From Hepsetus odoe (taxonomy: Eukaryota > Chordata > Actinopteri > Characiformes > Hepsetidae), in assembly GCA_017165825.1 (NCBI GenBank), contig CM029372.1:21405111-21469110 (forward strand): a DNA stretch of 64,000 nt. Reading direction: 5' to 3'. The notes under the pieces were generated by a model. That model ran no database searches. It was not told where the DNA came from and saw only the letters and a list, made by a program, of their open reading frames with translations. Below are positions 45,813-57,573 of the stretch, piece by piece. Positions within the stretch are counted from its first letter, which is position 1; each line of letters opens with the position of its first letter. Both the position numbers and the translations under genes were made by a program.

Positions 45813-46052
45813 TGTTTGGAAGCAGATTAAATGTTTTATCAAGAAATGCGTTTTTTGGAGCGCATTTTAACAACTTTTTTCACATTCACAAGCAGTGCAT
45901 TTATGAAGTTACATTAATATTTCTAAAAACAGCAATCACCATGCTATTGTTTACACTCTATGGCTCAATGGTGTTGCAACTGAGCTCAGGCAATTTATTG
46001 TCCTTGACTTCAGCTTCAGGCCAATCTCAAGTGAGCAACAAAAACAATAACA

Positions 46053-46245
46053 TTGGGCAACGGTGGTCTAGTGTTTAAGGACTAGGTTGCAGGGTTGGAT
46101 GGTCATGGGTTCAAATCCTGGATCAGTAGGATTCCTTGAGGTACCCTTGTGCAGGGTACTGTCCCTATCACTGCTCCACGGGTGCTGGATATGACTGCCC
46201 CCTGCTGGCAGTGTGTGTATGGGTTAAATGCATAGAAAGGAGTTC
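46053..46245 (+). repeat. SINE family A, diverged
   Basis: 'gggcaacggtggtctagtgt', B-box 'gggttcaaatcctgg', 'ggtacccttgtgcagggtac', 'tgccccctgctggcag'. The 3' end is lost after 'gggttaaatgcatagaaa'. Confidence 0.8.
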
Positions 46246-47287
46246 TGCATGACAGCCAACATGCTTAAAAATTACGTTCGTAATTCGATTTTTGCAACTA
46301 CATTGGGTAATGTAATAATTATCCAGATTATTTTTGCTTTATTAATAATCTATTACATTAGATGGAGTTTATAATTAGTGTTTAGGGATTAGAAAATGCT
46401 TTAGGTTGTAGAGTTTAAAACAACTCAGCCAGCATTACAACCGTACCTGAACTATTCTATCACTGCACAATGAGGACAGAATAATAAGGTTCTGATGTTC
46501 ACTCTAAATGAGGCCCATGGTAATACACTGAGTCGCCTTCAGTATTAAGGGGACAGGGGACAAAGAAAATACAGCACTTTTAAGGTTTGCTCTGTAGTTT
46601 TGACCTAGATTTCTCTTTTCACAGAAAGCTGTTTTTACCATGTTTGAGTAGGTTTGTCGGTACTTGTGTGTGTGCAGGTCCCACATGTTAAGACAAGCTC
46701 TGCTACACTGTTAATTAATGCTCAGTTACCTTTATTGTCCTGCTAGCCATGGTATCAAGAGGAGGGCTGTAGACAAGAGACATGTGTTTGAGTGAGATGC
46801 TAAATATTTTCAGAAAAAGAAGAATGCACATTTAAAATCAATGTCATCGAATGACTACCTTCAAACTAATATGTCATAGTGTTTCAGGACTTTTTTAGCA
46901 TAAGAATTTCTTAATGTTGATCTCATAGGTGTGCAACGAAGAATTAAAAGATTTACTCGACATGCCATCATATGGCAAGGCCAGTAAACATTTATTTTAG
47001 AAAATATGAGATACGGCTAATATAACATGCTTACCTTTCATGCTCAAATGCTCAAAATGTATAATTATATTACATAATTCTAAGTATAATTTTAAATATT
47101 AAAAGATATGAGATTCATTTACATGAGAGAGATTTAAAAGGCTTAAAAGGATGAGCACAGTTTTTGAAACACTTTAAAGGTTTTGACTTTATAACTGAAA
47201 ATGGCAAAGAGTTCCATCTGGTTCACTGTGTGCAGAAAAACCCCCAAAAAGCTGTGTGTGCTCCAGTCTCCACAAAACAGCTTTAAC
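46246..47287. other. no gene recognised
   Basis: AT-rich intergenic sequence. Confidence 0.5.
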
Positions 47288-47316
47288 GTGTGTGTGTGTG
47301 TGTGTGTGTGTGTGCG
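47288..47316. repeat. (GT)n microsatellite
   Basis: About 13 GT units ending gcgc. Confidence 0.92.
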
Positions 47317-48339
47317 CAGTGAAGTGAAGTGGAACAAACTACTTTCTCTTGTTTGCGGGACTAGGGCTGGATTTATAGGAATTTTTGATCCTCTAATCAA
47401 GTGTTCAAATACTTACCGAACAATTTGGTGAGACCTGAGGCCGTCCACACGTCTGTGCACACACTACTGTTCAGTGCTTTTAATCTGCTTTAATGTGAGC
47501 TATCGTTCTGAAAACAGTTTTAGACTCTCTCTGTAAAGAGCTGGGCAGAGTTTTATAGATGAATTGAAAAACATTGGCATTACATTTTTTAAAATGATAA
47601 AGCCGTAAACAGTTGAACAGTTTTCTTTGAAGCTTTTAGAAGCAAGTTAACCTTGCTGGTTTGCTACCACTTTGTTTACCCTGAGCGTGTTTTTGTTGAA
47701 GCTCTTTTAAAAGCGCTATCCCTACATGTCACACAAAGGCTACAGTCTGTCTTTTTTTGTCAAAGTGCATATTTCATCACCCCATTAAGCAACAGAAAGT
47801 GTCAGACTATCTGACTGGAGGAAGACGTCTACCTTTGAGAAATCAGGAATTGCATACGTTAAACATATATGATCCTCAGCCCCTGGGATTTTCAAGAGCT
47901 TCCCAGATCTGCCTAAGTTATTTATTTATCTGTGCAACATAGATCAAATCTAAAGAATATTCGAAAAGAATATTCAGTGTTGTTTTGATTGTCAGTGGTG
48001 GGTCTGAATCTCAGTTGGGATGCGAGGAATGTTCTTTACTAATCAGACATTCTTGCTAAAAGCAGCCACAATGATAATTCCTCTAAACCTCTAAATTTTC
48101 AATGCATAAAACAGTAACTGCATTCAGAAGTGCAATGCATACAGCATGGAGTAACTTTATAGGAATGATTTGCTGTGGTTCTATGAAGTTGCTTATTATC
48201 AATCAAGCCATATTGCAAGGGCTCTTTAGCTTTTCCCTTCACAGTAATTTGGCAATGGCATTATCTTTTACTAGAAATATATTTATTTGGCCAGACTTAT
48301 TATTTTTTTATCATAATCATTAGATACACTGCCTTCCCA
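47317..48339. other. no gene recognised
   Basis: Intergenic DNA without recognised repeats or coding signals. Confidence 0.5.
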
Positions 48340-49190
48340 AAGGAATATTGTCCACCTTTATTTAACTAAGCAACAGGTAAAGGCCTTCATTTGGACCAGT
48401 GACAAATATGCTCCAGCTGATGCAGTGAGTTGCTTTTCATTTTGAAAGACAGATCCTGAGGAAACTCACTTGACTGGCCTGCTTCAAGCAGAGAGAACCA
48501 AGGACAGTGATGCACCTACTAAAACTGACACAACATTAAACCCTGGAGAGATAATGATGAATCATCTTCAAGGAAGAAATGTGGTTGGGGAAAAATCTTG
48601 AATGATCATCATCAGAGATCCCTTAAGTGTTGAAATTAGATCATAAATAATCAACAGATGACCTTTTGAATGGTGCAAATTAAACCATACTCGCACAAAA
48701 GGATCTTTGTTTCATTCTCAGACCAGTAGGTTGTCCTTGAGGTCCCCATCACTGCTCCCTGGGCACTTTCATTAGCCGCCCCCTGCTGCATGGTGTGTGT
48801 ATGGGTGAAAAGTAGAGGTTGTATTTCCTTGGGTTTCACTGTGTGCTGTGCTGTGTTTCTGGGTAGTCTTAAAACAGCTCATCGTGATGATATTCAGAAA
48901 AATCACATAAAGTTTGGACCCTAAAGCAATGGAAAGGGATGATGCACCCATCTTGCTGAGGTTCAGCAATGTTTTGTGCCCAAAAAATGAGGTAAGCTGA
49001 ATATCAGAATCACCAGGTTTTCCCAACAATGGATGTTTTGTTCTCTGATGGCACGGACATGTTCCAAGATGACAATCCCAAGATTCATCAAGCTCAAATT
49101 TGAAAGAGGGGTTTCAGGGACCATAATACATCATTGTCACATAAGGACAGGACACCACAGACCCCCAGACGTTAACGCCATTGAGTGACC
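48340..49190 (+). mobile_element. fossil Tc1/mariner-superfamily element, SINE inside
   Basis: 'gaaatgtggttggggaaaaa', 'gatgcacccatcttgctgag' and a decayed frame reading MFQDDNPKIHQAQI then a stop (49060-49110) recall the QDDN-IH motif region of Tc1-type transposases. The element is full of stops. A SINE A piece lies within it at 48712-48858. Its ends were not defined. Confidence 0.5.
48712..48858 (+). repeat. partial SINE family A
   Basis: 'cattctcagaccagtaggtt', 'tccccatcactgctccctgg', 'cactgtgtgctgtgctgtgt'. Both ends are trimmed and the body has a short deletion. Confidence 0.85.
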
Positions 49191-49248
49191 AGTACATCTC
49201 TCACACTCCCATTATCTATATAATATTATTAAAAATTATTTGTATTAA

Positions 49249-49449
49249 TTTACGGCATTTAGCAGACGCTCTTATCCAGAGCGACTTCCATGTCCTGATT
49301 ACAGGGACAGTCCCCCTGGAGCAACTCAGGGTTAAGGGTCTTGCTCAGGGACCCAGTGGAGGTAGTGCTAGAGGTGGGATTCAAACCTGGGACCTCTTGA
49401 GCCATAGGTCCATAGGCAAGCACCCTACCACTAGACCACCACCACCCGC
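49249..49449 (-). repeat. SINE family B, inverted
   Basis: Tail complement 'cggcatttagcagacgctct' and 'tatccagagcgacttcca', then 'gggttaagggtcttgctcag', B-box complement 'gggattcaaacctggg', head complement 'ccactagaccaccaccaccc'. Nearly intact. Confidence 0.9.
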
Positions 49450-49473
49450 CAATTTAAATTAATTAATGAATTC

Positions 49474-49750
49474 TGTCACGGGGCGGTGTTGAGGACTGGA
49501 CGCCAATGCAGAGCCGAGAGCTTCGTACTGGACTTTAATGACGGATAAAGTGCACAGAACTAAACATAAACAAAAACAACAAAAGTCAAGCATAACCCGA
49601 GTAAAGTCACAGTGCGCACACAGTATGACCAGTGCCCTGCTCCGTTTCACTGGGGCTTATAACCCCAGCCCCAATGAGACACACCTGGCCCCCAAGCCCA
49701 GGTGCGCATAATCAGAGCAGGGCGCCCTCTACTGGCACAGGACCGTTACA
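49474..49750 (-). mobile_element. solo LTR of an LTR retrotransposon, 5-bp duplication
   Basis: The 277-base unit begins TG and ends CA (tgtcacgg...ccgttaca) and is flanked by perfect 5-base repeats AATTC at 49469-49473 and 49751-49755. On the minus strand it has a TATA-like 'gggttataagcccc', then a T-rich stretch, then 'cattaaag' as a possible polyadenylation signal, the usual U3-R-U5 layout. No internal gag/pol lies beside it, so it is a solo LTR formed by recombination. Family unknown. A short-inverted-repeat DNA element is the alternative. Confidence 0.72.
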
Positions 49751-50014
49751 AATTCATATCATTACTCCTCCTTAATGAATATGGTAGCAACATTTTAACA
49801 CTTTTTAAAAGTGAGAAACAATATTTCTAAGCTTAATAATTGTGAGCGGACCTAAAGAAATGGTCAAAAAATGATCGAACACAATGAACATGCATGTTTT
49901 CACATCAAGACATGTTAACCTCCTGTAGCCTTTTCAGACATTAAAGATTTTCCTATTACAGTCATATCAATATACTTTGACTACAGCCAGCCATTAGCCC
50001 ATGATGCTTTACAT

Positions 50015-50213
50015 GGGTGGCGATGGTCTAGTGGTAAGATACTTGCCTATGGACCTATGACTCAAGAGGTCCCAGGTTTGAATCCCACCTCTGGCACTAC
50101 CACCCTGAGCAAGACCCTTAACCCTGAGCTGCTCCAGGGGAGACTGTCCCTGTAATTAGGACATGGAAGTCGCTCTGGATAAGAGCATCTGCTAAATGCT
50201 GTAAATGTAAATG
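50015..50213 (+). repeat. SINE family B, near intact
   Basis: 'gcgatggtctagtggtaaga', B-box 'aggtttgaatcccacctctg', 'gagcaagacccttaaccctg', tail 'ggataagagcatctgctaaa' and 'tgctgtaaatgtaaatga'. Confidence 0.9.
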
Positions 50214-51154
50214 ATGCATCACCAAATGATTTCAGGTCACTTATGTCACATTTGATGGCTAACCACAAAGAAAAAGTCAAACAAACTTGCTTTGCTTAAA
50301 ACAGCACACACTATGAAACTATTCCCAGAAGGAAAAAGGAAGCTGTCTGACTATCCTATTTCAAATAATCATTATGTCGATGGCCAACACGTCATAATTT
50401 GCTCAGATCTCAAATCACATTCCATTACGATGGAGTGGAGACCCCAATTACATCTGACTGAAATAGCATATGTTAAGAAAATCCAAAGAGTAACAAAGAA
50501 GTCAGTGACAATGTCTTGTTTTTTTCTGAGAAAGTTCATTAAAATGATGCAGGATGTCTACTCACTCATGCATTTCTGATTATACAAAGCACAATTACCC
50601 AGTTCCCTGAACACTATTCATACGAGATGAGCTTCAGTGTTGTTTTGTGTTTGGTTCTGTTTGTGTTTCAAAGAGAAGGAGGATGTTCTGTAGGGGTGTT
50701 GGGGTCTTATGTAGCTAAAGAAGTGTTTACTCCCAGAACTAGAAGCTCAACAAAGAAAAAAGAAAGCCACTCTGTGATGTGTAAACTGCATGCACATCAC
50801 ATACACATTTCCTTCTTTGAATGTTGGCAAATTCACCAGGCAAGGGCTTTCTCACTTTGTATTCATCATCCAATGAAAAAACTGCTGTTGAACACCGAAC
50901 ACTTAAGTGGTCAGAAAGAGAATGAGCAAGATCAAGGCCTCCTATGGATCAGATCAGAGTAGGACAAATCTAAAATTCTTCTCAGTATCTTCTCTGTAGA
51001 ATACAAAAGGCTTACACAGTTGATCTTTACAGTGCCCAGGGCTGAGAGTTCTTAAGTATTTTGTACTTTTTTCTTGAACGTATGAGTTATTTTTATTTTT
51101 CTGGATTGCTGGACATATCTACATATTTACTGAGAGTGACTTTGCATATCACTG
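50214..51154. other. no gene recognised
   Basis: Intergenic DNA. The open frames at about 50292-50579 and 50627-50962 show no domain or signal and I do not call them genes. Confidence 0.45.
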
Positions 51155-51712
51155 CCACTACTTCTTCTTCCTCTTCTTCTTTTTCTTTTGGCTGCTCCTG
51201 TTTAGGGGTCGCCACAGCGGATCAACCATTCCTCCAATTCTTCCGGTCCTCTGCATCTTCCTCCTTCAAACCAACAACCTGCATGTCCTCTCTCACCACG
51301 TCCATAAACCTCCTCTTTTGTTTTCCTCTTTTCCTCTTTCCTGGCAGCTCCTTCTTCAACATCATCCTCCCGATATAATCTTTGTCTCTCCTCTGGACAT
51401 GTCCAAACCTGAACTCTCCCTCTAAGATACTAATATCTAATCGTGTCCATCCTCGTCACACCCAACATATATCTCAGCATCTTCAACTCCAGCTCTCCAG
51501 CTCTGCCTCCTTTCCTACTCACTTTCATTCCTGTCCTCTCTAGAGCATATCTCCATTTCTCCAGGTTCTCCTCAAGCTGCTGCCTACTCTCACTGCAGAT
51601 CACAATATCATCAGCAAACATCATCGTCCACGGGGACTCCTGTCTAACCTCATCTGTCAACCTGTCCATTACTATTGCAAACAAGAATGGGCTTGGCCCT
51701 GATCTTTACTGT
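51155..51712 (-). mobile_element. RTE-clade LINE fragment with (GAA)-rich tail
   Basis: The minus strand reads MDRLTDEVRQESPWTMMFAD then DIVICSESRQQLEENLEKW, containing the reverse-transcriptase FADD catalytic motif, and GMKVSRKGG in the frame of 51430-51684. The 3' end ('ctaaacaggagcagcc' on the minus strand) runs into a GAA-rich tail at 51155-51188. An internal deletion joins the palm region to the terminal part. Confidence 0.85.
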
Positions 51713-51729
51713 CACTACTATTACTTCAT

Positions 51730-51785
51730 ATATTATTACTATTGTTGTTGTTGCTGTTGTTGTTATTGCTACTGTTATTGCTATA
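51730..51785. repeat. imperfect trinucleotide-rich run
   Basis: 'attgttgttgttgctgttgt' and flanking TTA/TTG/CTA units. Confidence 0.75.
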
Positions 51786-51910
51786 GAGGCAATCTTCTGG
51801 GTTCAGGCTGGATTTTCAACGTGTTTTGTTATTAGCACCCCCAGTAATAAAGAAGTACCAAAACTGTGTGTAAAGTTTCATAACAAACAGTTAACATGTG
51901 TTACAAAGTT

Positions 51911-51970
51911 GATGATGATGATGTTGAAGAAGAAGAAGAAGAAGAAGAAGAAGAAGAAGAAGAAGAGGAA
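51911..51970. repeat. (GAT)n(GAA)n microsatellite
   Basis: Four GAT units then about 15 GAA units. No RTE sequence was recognised directly beside it. Confidence 0.92.
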
Positions 51971-52706
51971 GCTGGTGTTCCCACTATAATTTAGCCTGGC
52001 AAGACAAGTGAATGCTGTAAATGCGTTTGTGCCATTCATCTGCTTTAAAATGCAATTAATTACTGTAACTTGATATTTTATTAAATTAACCATCTTGCTA
52101 ATAAATTAAAATGCTAACTGATAATGATGAATTAGATTTAGCTCCAATTAGCAAGCACGCAACTAAATATGGTTTGGTTATGCATGGTGCTATGACCTCT
52201 CAGCTGAAGATGCAGAAATGCAGAACTTCTCAGACTTTTTATTCTGCATCTTAGCTGCATTTACTCTGAATTTAAGCAGGAAGAGAGCACTGAAAATATT
52301 CATAGCCTCCTCACTGCATTCCTGAAGGGCACTGTCAGTAAGACAGAAAGGAAATAAGAACCTGTAGCAATTTGGCATTGAGTCCACACAACATGGTGAG
52401 CATATGGATATTAAACAGCCTCCCTCTGTTTCCTGCTGAAAATCTTTAACACCAATGACCAGACTTTGAGCTCCACACTCATCCTTTACCTACATGTAAC
52501 CGTGTCTGCCCCTTTTGCTGTTTCTGGTTTGTGAATTGATACATTTTTGTTAGCATGAAAAGCATTTTTGTTTGTGTTGTTCCACAAAAATGCTTGACAT
52601 AAATCCTACAATTCAGAAGCATGCACTTTATTCAATATTATTATTACTCAATATTACTATTAGTCACTTTCCCTTTCACTTTCACTTATTATTACTACCA
52701 TTATTA

Positions 52707-52960
52707 ATAGGGTAGCACGCTGGTTCAGTGGTCTCTGGATTCAGGATTCAGTTCCCAGGCAGGGCAGTCCAGGTCCTTCCTATGTGGAGTTCTCAAGTTC
52801 TTCCTGTGACTGAGAGCTTCTCCTCCCACTTCCCTCCTCCCTCCAAAAACATGCAGGTAAGGTGTGCTGAAGATGCTAAATTGTCCACTAGGTCTGAGTG
52901 TGAGTCTAGAGGCTGTTTCCCCACCTTTTGCCAGGACAAAGGGCCAAGAAAATGAATGAG
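52707..52960. repeat. fish interspersed repeat, degraded
   Basis: 'gggtagcacgctggttcagt', 'ccaaaaacatgcaggtaagg' and 'taaattgtccactaggtc' belong to the same broad family as 13090 and 30530. It is followed by a (TTC)n run. Confidence 0.65.
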
Positions 52961-52967
52961 TCAGATT

Positions 52968-52997
52968 CTTCTTCTTCTTCTTCTTCTTCTTCTTCTT

Positions 52998-53028
<31 letters not shown>

Positions 53029-53056
53029 TTCTTATTCTTATTATTATTATTATTCG
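52968..53056. repeat. (TTC)n(TTA)n microsatellite
   Basis: About 20 TTC units passing into TTATTC and TTA units. Confidence 0.95.
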
Positions 53057-53574
53057 ATCATTTATATCCAAAATCAAAATTATAAGGTCGCTTTTTATCT
53101 AATTTCAGCTTAAGTTCTGGATTTCACCTGTGAAGACTATTTTTGTTGTTAAAAAGTGACAAGAAGGCCAGAGAGCTACTAGGTGACTACTTCTACTGGT
53201 GAAAATCCATTAGAGGCAATTATCAAACATTTAGAAGTACAGCTATTTAGAATGCCCTTAGAAAAGTGGGAAACCACTAGTATTATGAACAACAGATACC
53301 AAGCCAATCTGTCAAGCAGTAAAAGCTGAAAAGAAAAAGCCCCAAAATAATCAGTGACACCACCTTCACAGGGCAGGAGTGGGGGCAATTCACAATCCAC
53401 TGTTCAAAGAATATGAAAGCAGAAATCTTGAGGCCATACCAGCAGATGCAAAAACACTTATCAGCAGTTAGAATCAGAAAACCAGGAAAGGGAAGAAAAG
53501 TATTTTATACAATGATGGAGCCATGGCTAATCTATGTAAAAGGAAATGGCAAAGTGTGGGTAAAGAAAACGTGT

Positions 53575-53810
53575 GGGCAGTGGTGACCTAGTGGAGTTGC
53601 CCTTGCATTGGAAGATTGTGGGTTCGATTGCCCACCAGTAGGTTGCCCTGAGGTACCCTTGAGCAAGGTACCGTCCCCGTCACTGCTCCCCAGGCACTTT
53701 CAAGAGCTGCCCACTGCTGCATGAGTTAAATGCGGAGGTCCAGTTTCGTTGTGGTTCACTGTGTGCTGTGCTGTGACCTCGCAATGACAAGGGTTGTCCA
53801 AAAAAAAAAA
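53575..53810 (+). repeat. SINE family A with A-rich end
   Basis: 'gggcagtggtgacctagtgg' with a small deletion, B-box 'gggttcgattgccc', 'ggttgccctgaggtaccctt', 'gcaatgacaagggttgtcc', then a run of 11 A. This is the only copy here with a poly(A)-like tail. Confidence 0.88.
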
Positions 53811-54616
53811 GGTCTTGATCCGAAACATACAAGCTTATCAGTAAAGAACTGTGGAGGTTGTTTTATTACATGGGTGTGCATGGTTCTATAACAGCAATAC
53901 TCATGTAACTCATGATGGTACAAAAGAATGAATCCTAACATACACAGAAACATTTTGTGTGCTATTAACAGAGAAATAAAACCAGGGTCTCCAACCTGAA
54001 TGTATTCAGTGCAGATTAAAAATAAATGAACTGGCCTTGCTGTTTCAATACATTTGGAAAAGACTGGATAGGGCTGCACACTTTTATTGCTTTCAAAATG
54101 ATTTTAGATCGTATCACACCTATATAGCTTACTAGATTCTACTCTAATGATTTCCACTATAAAACTATACAGATGGTTAGAATGAAAACTAGTTTCACAT
54201 CTAATCCCTCTAGACCTCAGCCTTACAAATGAATGGAATGTTTAGTGTCCACTGAGGCTTAATTTGTGTTGTTTTTTGAATGATAAAGGTGTGTTTAGCT
54301 CTCCTTTGGGCTTTTGAAGAAGCCAGAATCAATTTCTTTTCAGAAGAATCAGTTCATTGTAAGTTACCAGATGTATTATCTGATGCCTTATTGTATGCCT
54401 GTGCAATGCTGTGGGAATTGCAATCTTTTCTTCTCAGACTGAGTAGTAAATTTGGCAGTACTAGTGTAATCCTGCTCTCTGTTTCTGCTGTGCTTTATTC
54501 AAAGAACGGGAGACATCAGACAAATTCAAAGAAGACATCCTGGCAAATAAGTAAGGTGAAATTACATTATAGTTTAGTGTTTGTTGCATTCTGACATATA
54601 TATCAGACTCTTTCAG
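53811..54616. other. no gene recognised
   Basis: AT-rich intergenic sequence. Confidence 0.5.
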
Positions 54617-55580
54617 GTGCTCCAGTTATGGGTCACCACAGCAGATCAGCTACCTCTATTTTTGCCAGTCTTCTGCATCTTCCTCCCTCGAACTAACTGC
54701 CTGCATGTCCTCTACTCCACTTTTCTCCCTTTCATTCACACTCATGTATTCTGTATTGATCCTACTCACTTTCATTTTTGTTCTCTCTAGAACAGATCTC
54801 CATCTCTCCAGATTCTCATCAAGTTGCTCCCTGCCCTCGCTACAGATCACAATATCATCAGCAAATATCATCGTCCACAGGGACTGCCTAACCTCATCTG
54901 TCATCCTTTCCATTACCATTACAAACTGGAATGGGCTCAGTGCTGATCTTACTTTAAATGCATCCATCACTTCAACTGCAGACCTCACCACTGTCATACT
55001 GCCCACATACATGTCCTGAACTACTCTCACATACTTCTCTGCAATGCCTGACTTCCAGATACAAAACCACAGCTCCTTTCTAAGCACCCTGTCATATGCT
55101 TTGTCCAGTTCCACAAAGGCACAATGCAACTCCTGACCTTCTCTATACTTCTCCATCAACACTCTCAGAGCAAAAATTGCATCTGTTGTATTCTTTCTTG
55201 GCATGAAACCATACTGCTGCTCACTAATCTTCACACTTTTCTTAACCTAGCTTCCACTACTCTTTCCCCTAACTTCATGCAGGGGCTGATCAGCTTTATC
55301 CCTCTATAGTTACTACAGCTCTGTGCATCACCCTTATTTTTGAAAATCTTTTCTTTCTTCTTCTTTCCAGATGTCCCACCAAGTACCTTTCTAGCGGCCT
55401 ATTTTACCACTTTTGATGTAGTTGCCCAGCAATCTGGTAACTCTTCTCTAACTCCCAGTGCAAGTATTATCTCCTGCCTGAGTTTCACCATGCAGTCTTC
55501 CTTCTTCAGCTTCCACCATTTGATCCTTAACTCTGCCCTCCCTTTCCTCCTCTTCTCCTCTTCAGATTTGAAAGTCAAGA
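54617..55580 (-). mobile_element. RTE-clade LINE fragment, largest copy
   Basis: On the minus strand it encodes, in order: a domain upstream of the reverse transcriptase (KGRAELRIKWWKLKKED, 55399-55580), then after a rearranged junction near 55370 the motif SNYRGIKLISPCMKLGE (about 55260-55320), a frameshift, then EQQYGFMPRKNTTDAIFAL, FVELDKAYDRV and MIFADDIVICSEGREQL (54656-55234). The catalytic FADD is kept but frameshifts and deletions make the element dead. The 5' end and endonuclease are absent. Confidence 0.9.
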
Positions 55581-55583
55581 GGG

Positions 55584-55742
55584 TACCCTGAGGTACCTTT
55601 GAGCAAGGTACTGTCCCCACTAGAGCTACCTGGGTGCTGGAGGTATGACTGCCTCCTGCTGCATATGGAGTGTGCGTTTATGCAGAGAATGAATTTCATT
55701 GTGTTTACTGTGTGCTGTGCTGTGTGCTCACAATGACAAGCT
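55584..55742 (+). repeat. 5'-truncated SINE family A
   Basis: Starts at 'accctgaggtacctttgagc' directly after the RTE fragment and ends 'tgctcacaatgacaagctg'. Confidence 0.82.
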
Positions 55743-55969
55743 GTTTTTGAGTGTAAACCCCATTTTTAGAGATTGGAGTCAAATTAAGTGTTATTTTTTC
55801 AAAACGTGCTTTTACCTGAGCTGTGTTAAACTAACTTTTGGGACAATTTCAACCACAATATAATTTCAAATCCAGCCGAGCTGTTGGTTGGTTTTAAATA
55901 TTTGTGCTGATAAATTATAAACCCATGATTCATCACTCATATGGCATCAAAGTGTTGACAAGCTCATTC

Positions 55970-56150
55970 CTTTTAGCTACAAAGGCAGAGTGGGTTTTTC
56001 AAATGACCCCCTGCTCTCTATGCTAATTATCCCGCCAGGCATGAATATGTTCATTATCATAATTACACACATAGAAAGCGCACTGTAATCTGGTTGCTAG
56101 GAGAAGCATAAGACATGCTAAAAACTGACTGCAAAGGTTGTTTGTGCACT
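55970..56150. promoter_or_regulatory. candidate conserved regulatory element
   Basis: A repeat-free segment with clustered homeodomain/POU-like words: 'tatgctaattatcc' (octamer-like), 'atgaatatgttcattatcat' and 'aattacac', plus an X-box-like 'gttgctaggag'. This layout is typical of vertebrate conserved non-coding enhancers, but neither conservation nor activity can be shown from one sequence. Confidence 0.3.
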
Positions 56151-57390
56151 CTAATATTAAGGAAAGAAATGCCCATATCTTTTTCCTCCCTCCTGAGACC
56201 CCCGTCTTGCACTGCATAGTAATGTGATGCAGAAGTGAAGAGGATATGGAGGCTTTTTGAATGGGTTATACAGCTGGTTCAGGATGTTTGATAGTAAAAC
56301 TCTTTTATCTGTTGCTACTTCTCCACTGATCTTGTTCAAGGAACCGTTCAGCTTTGCTCTTACTTCAGACTGATGATGGATTGTTGCCTTGTATCTACAC
56401 CTATGAGAATAAGCTAGAAATGGCACGTCAGAGAAGAAGATAGCAATAGCAGAAGTGTCATACACTCTTAAAGTGCCAGAAAAAGTTGCCATAGAATATG
56501 CCATAGAATAATGACTTTTGGTTCCCTTACAAACCTTCAGTGGATGAATTTAAAAGAAGTCCCAGGAACAGCTCATATTGTTGCTCAATCGCAATTCCTG
56601 TCATAGGGACAGAACAAAAATATGGTCTTGATTACCAGTTTGATAACCACTGGAAACATGAAACCACTGAAAGTTTGAAAAAGCTTAACAGAAGGTGATG
56701 GTTTTACACTAATTAGAATAGTTTCCTAAAATCAGCTGCTTTGCACAAAGTAAAACTTTCATCAGGAAACTAAGCACCAAAGTTCAAGTGAAATAAAACT
56801 CTTATGGTACACCAAAGAGGCAACTAAAGAGGCTGACAGCTCCTTGACTTTGGTATTTAAAGGTGAAATGTTTTCATCCATAAAATGATCTACATCTCAT
56901 CACTATGTATGAACTTGCAGCAAGGGAGCACTAGCTACTTGATTACTCAGCCAACATCTCTGCCACCCACTCAAACAGCTGAAAAGATTTACGGCTTGAA
57001 AGTCGGACCATGAGCACTGCCCGTGCAAAGCAATGTGTCAGCTATATAACCTCCTTCTGTTTTAATACTCTGACTGCATTTTTTTATGAAGCTTTATTCC
57101 AGGGTATTGTTATTCTGAGATATATCCACTCTTTCAAATAACCTCTGCTTTAGTTAATTAATGAGAGTTGTTTTTGAGATTGTTTTGCTGAACGCTGAAC
57201 CTCTACTGCTTTTGTAATTTCATCACGAGAAGAAACATTCAGGAATTCTGGATTCACTTTATTTCCCATATTGCAGGAAATCCATCCATGTTGCACAATA
57301 GGACAGGAAAGGAAAGTTCTGCATACAGAATAGGCAGGGTAAAACAGCTAAAGCTAAAGAAATTTAAGGAACATAACAATCACAAGTAGA
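56151..57390. other. no gene recognised
   Basis: Intergenic DNA without recognised repeats. Confidence 0.45.
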
Positions 57391-57573
57391 TGGGTGTCCA
57401 CGGGCCTATGGCTCGAGAGGTCCCAGGTTTGAATACCACCTCTGGCACTACCATCACTGGGTTCCTGAGCAAGACCCTTAACCCTGAGTGTCTCCAGGGG
57501 GACTGTCCCTGTAACTAGGACATGGAAGTTGCTCTGGATAAGAGCGTCTGATAAATGCTGTAAATGTAAATGT
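57391..57573 (+). repeat. SINE family B
   Basis: 'cctatggctcgagaggtccc', 'aggtttgaataccacctctg', 'gagcaagacccttaaccctg', tail 'ggataagagcgtctgataaa'. The first tRNA-like bases are missing. Confidence 0.88.

Noticed and set aside
50292..50962. Two open frames of about 100 residues
   Set aside because: No domain, splice context or codon pattern supports coding.
54656..55234. Reverse-transcriptase open frame as a host or active LINE gene
   Set aside because: It is a truncated RTE piece lacking the endonuclease and 5' end, with frameshifts on either side.
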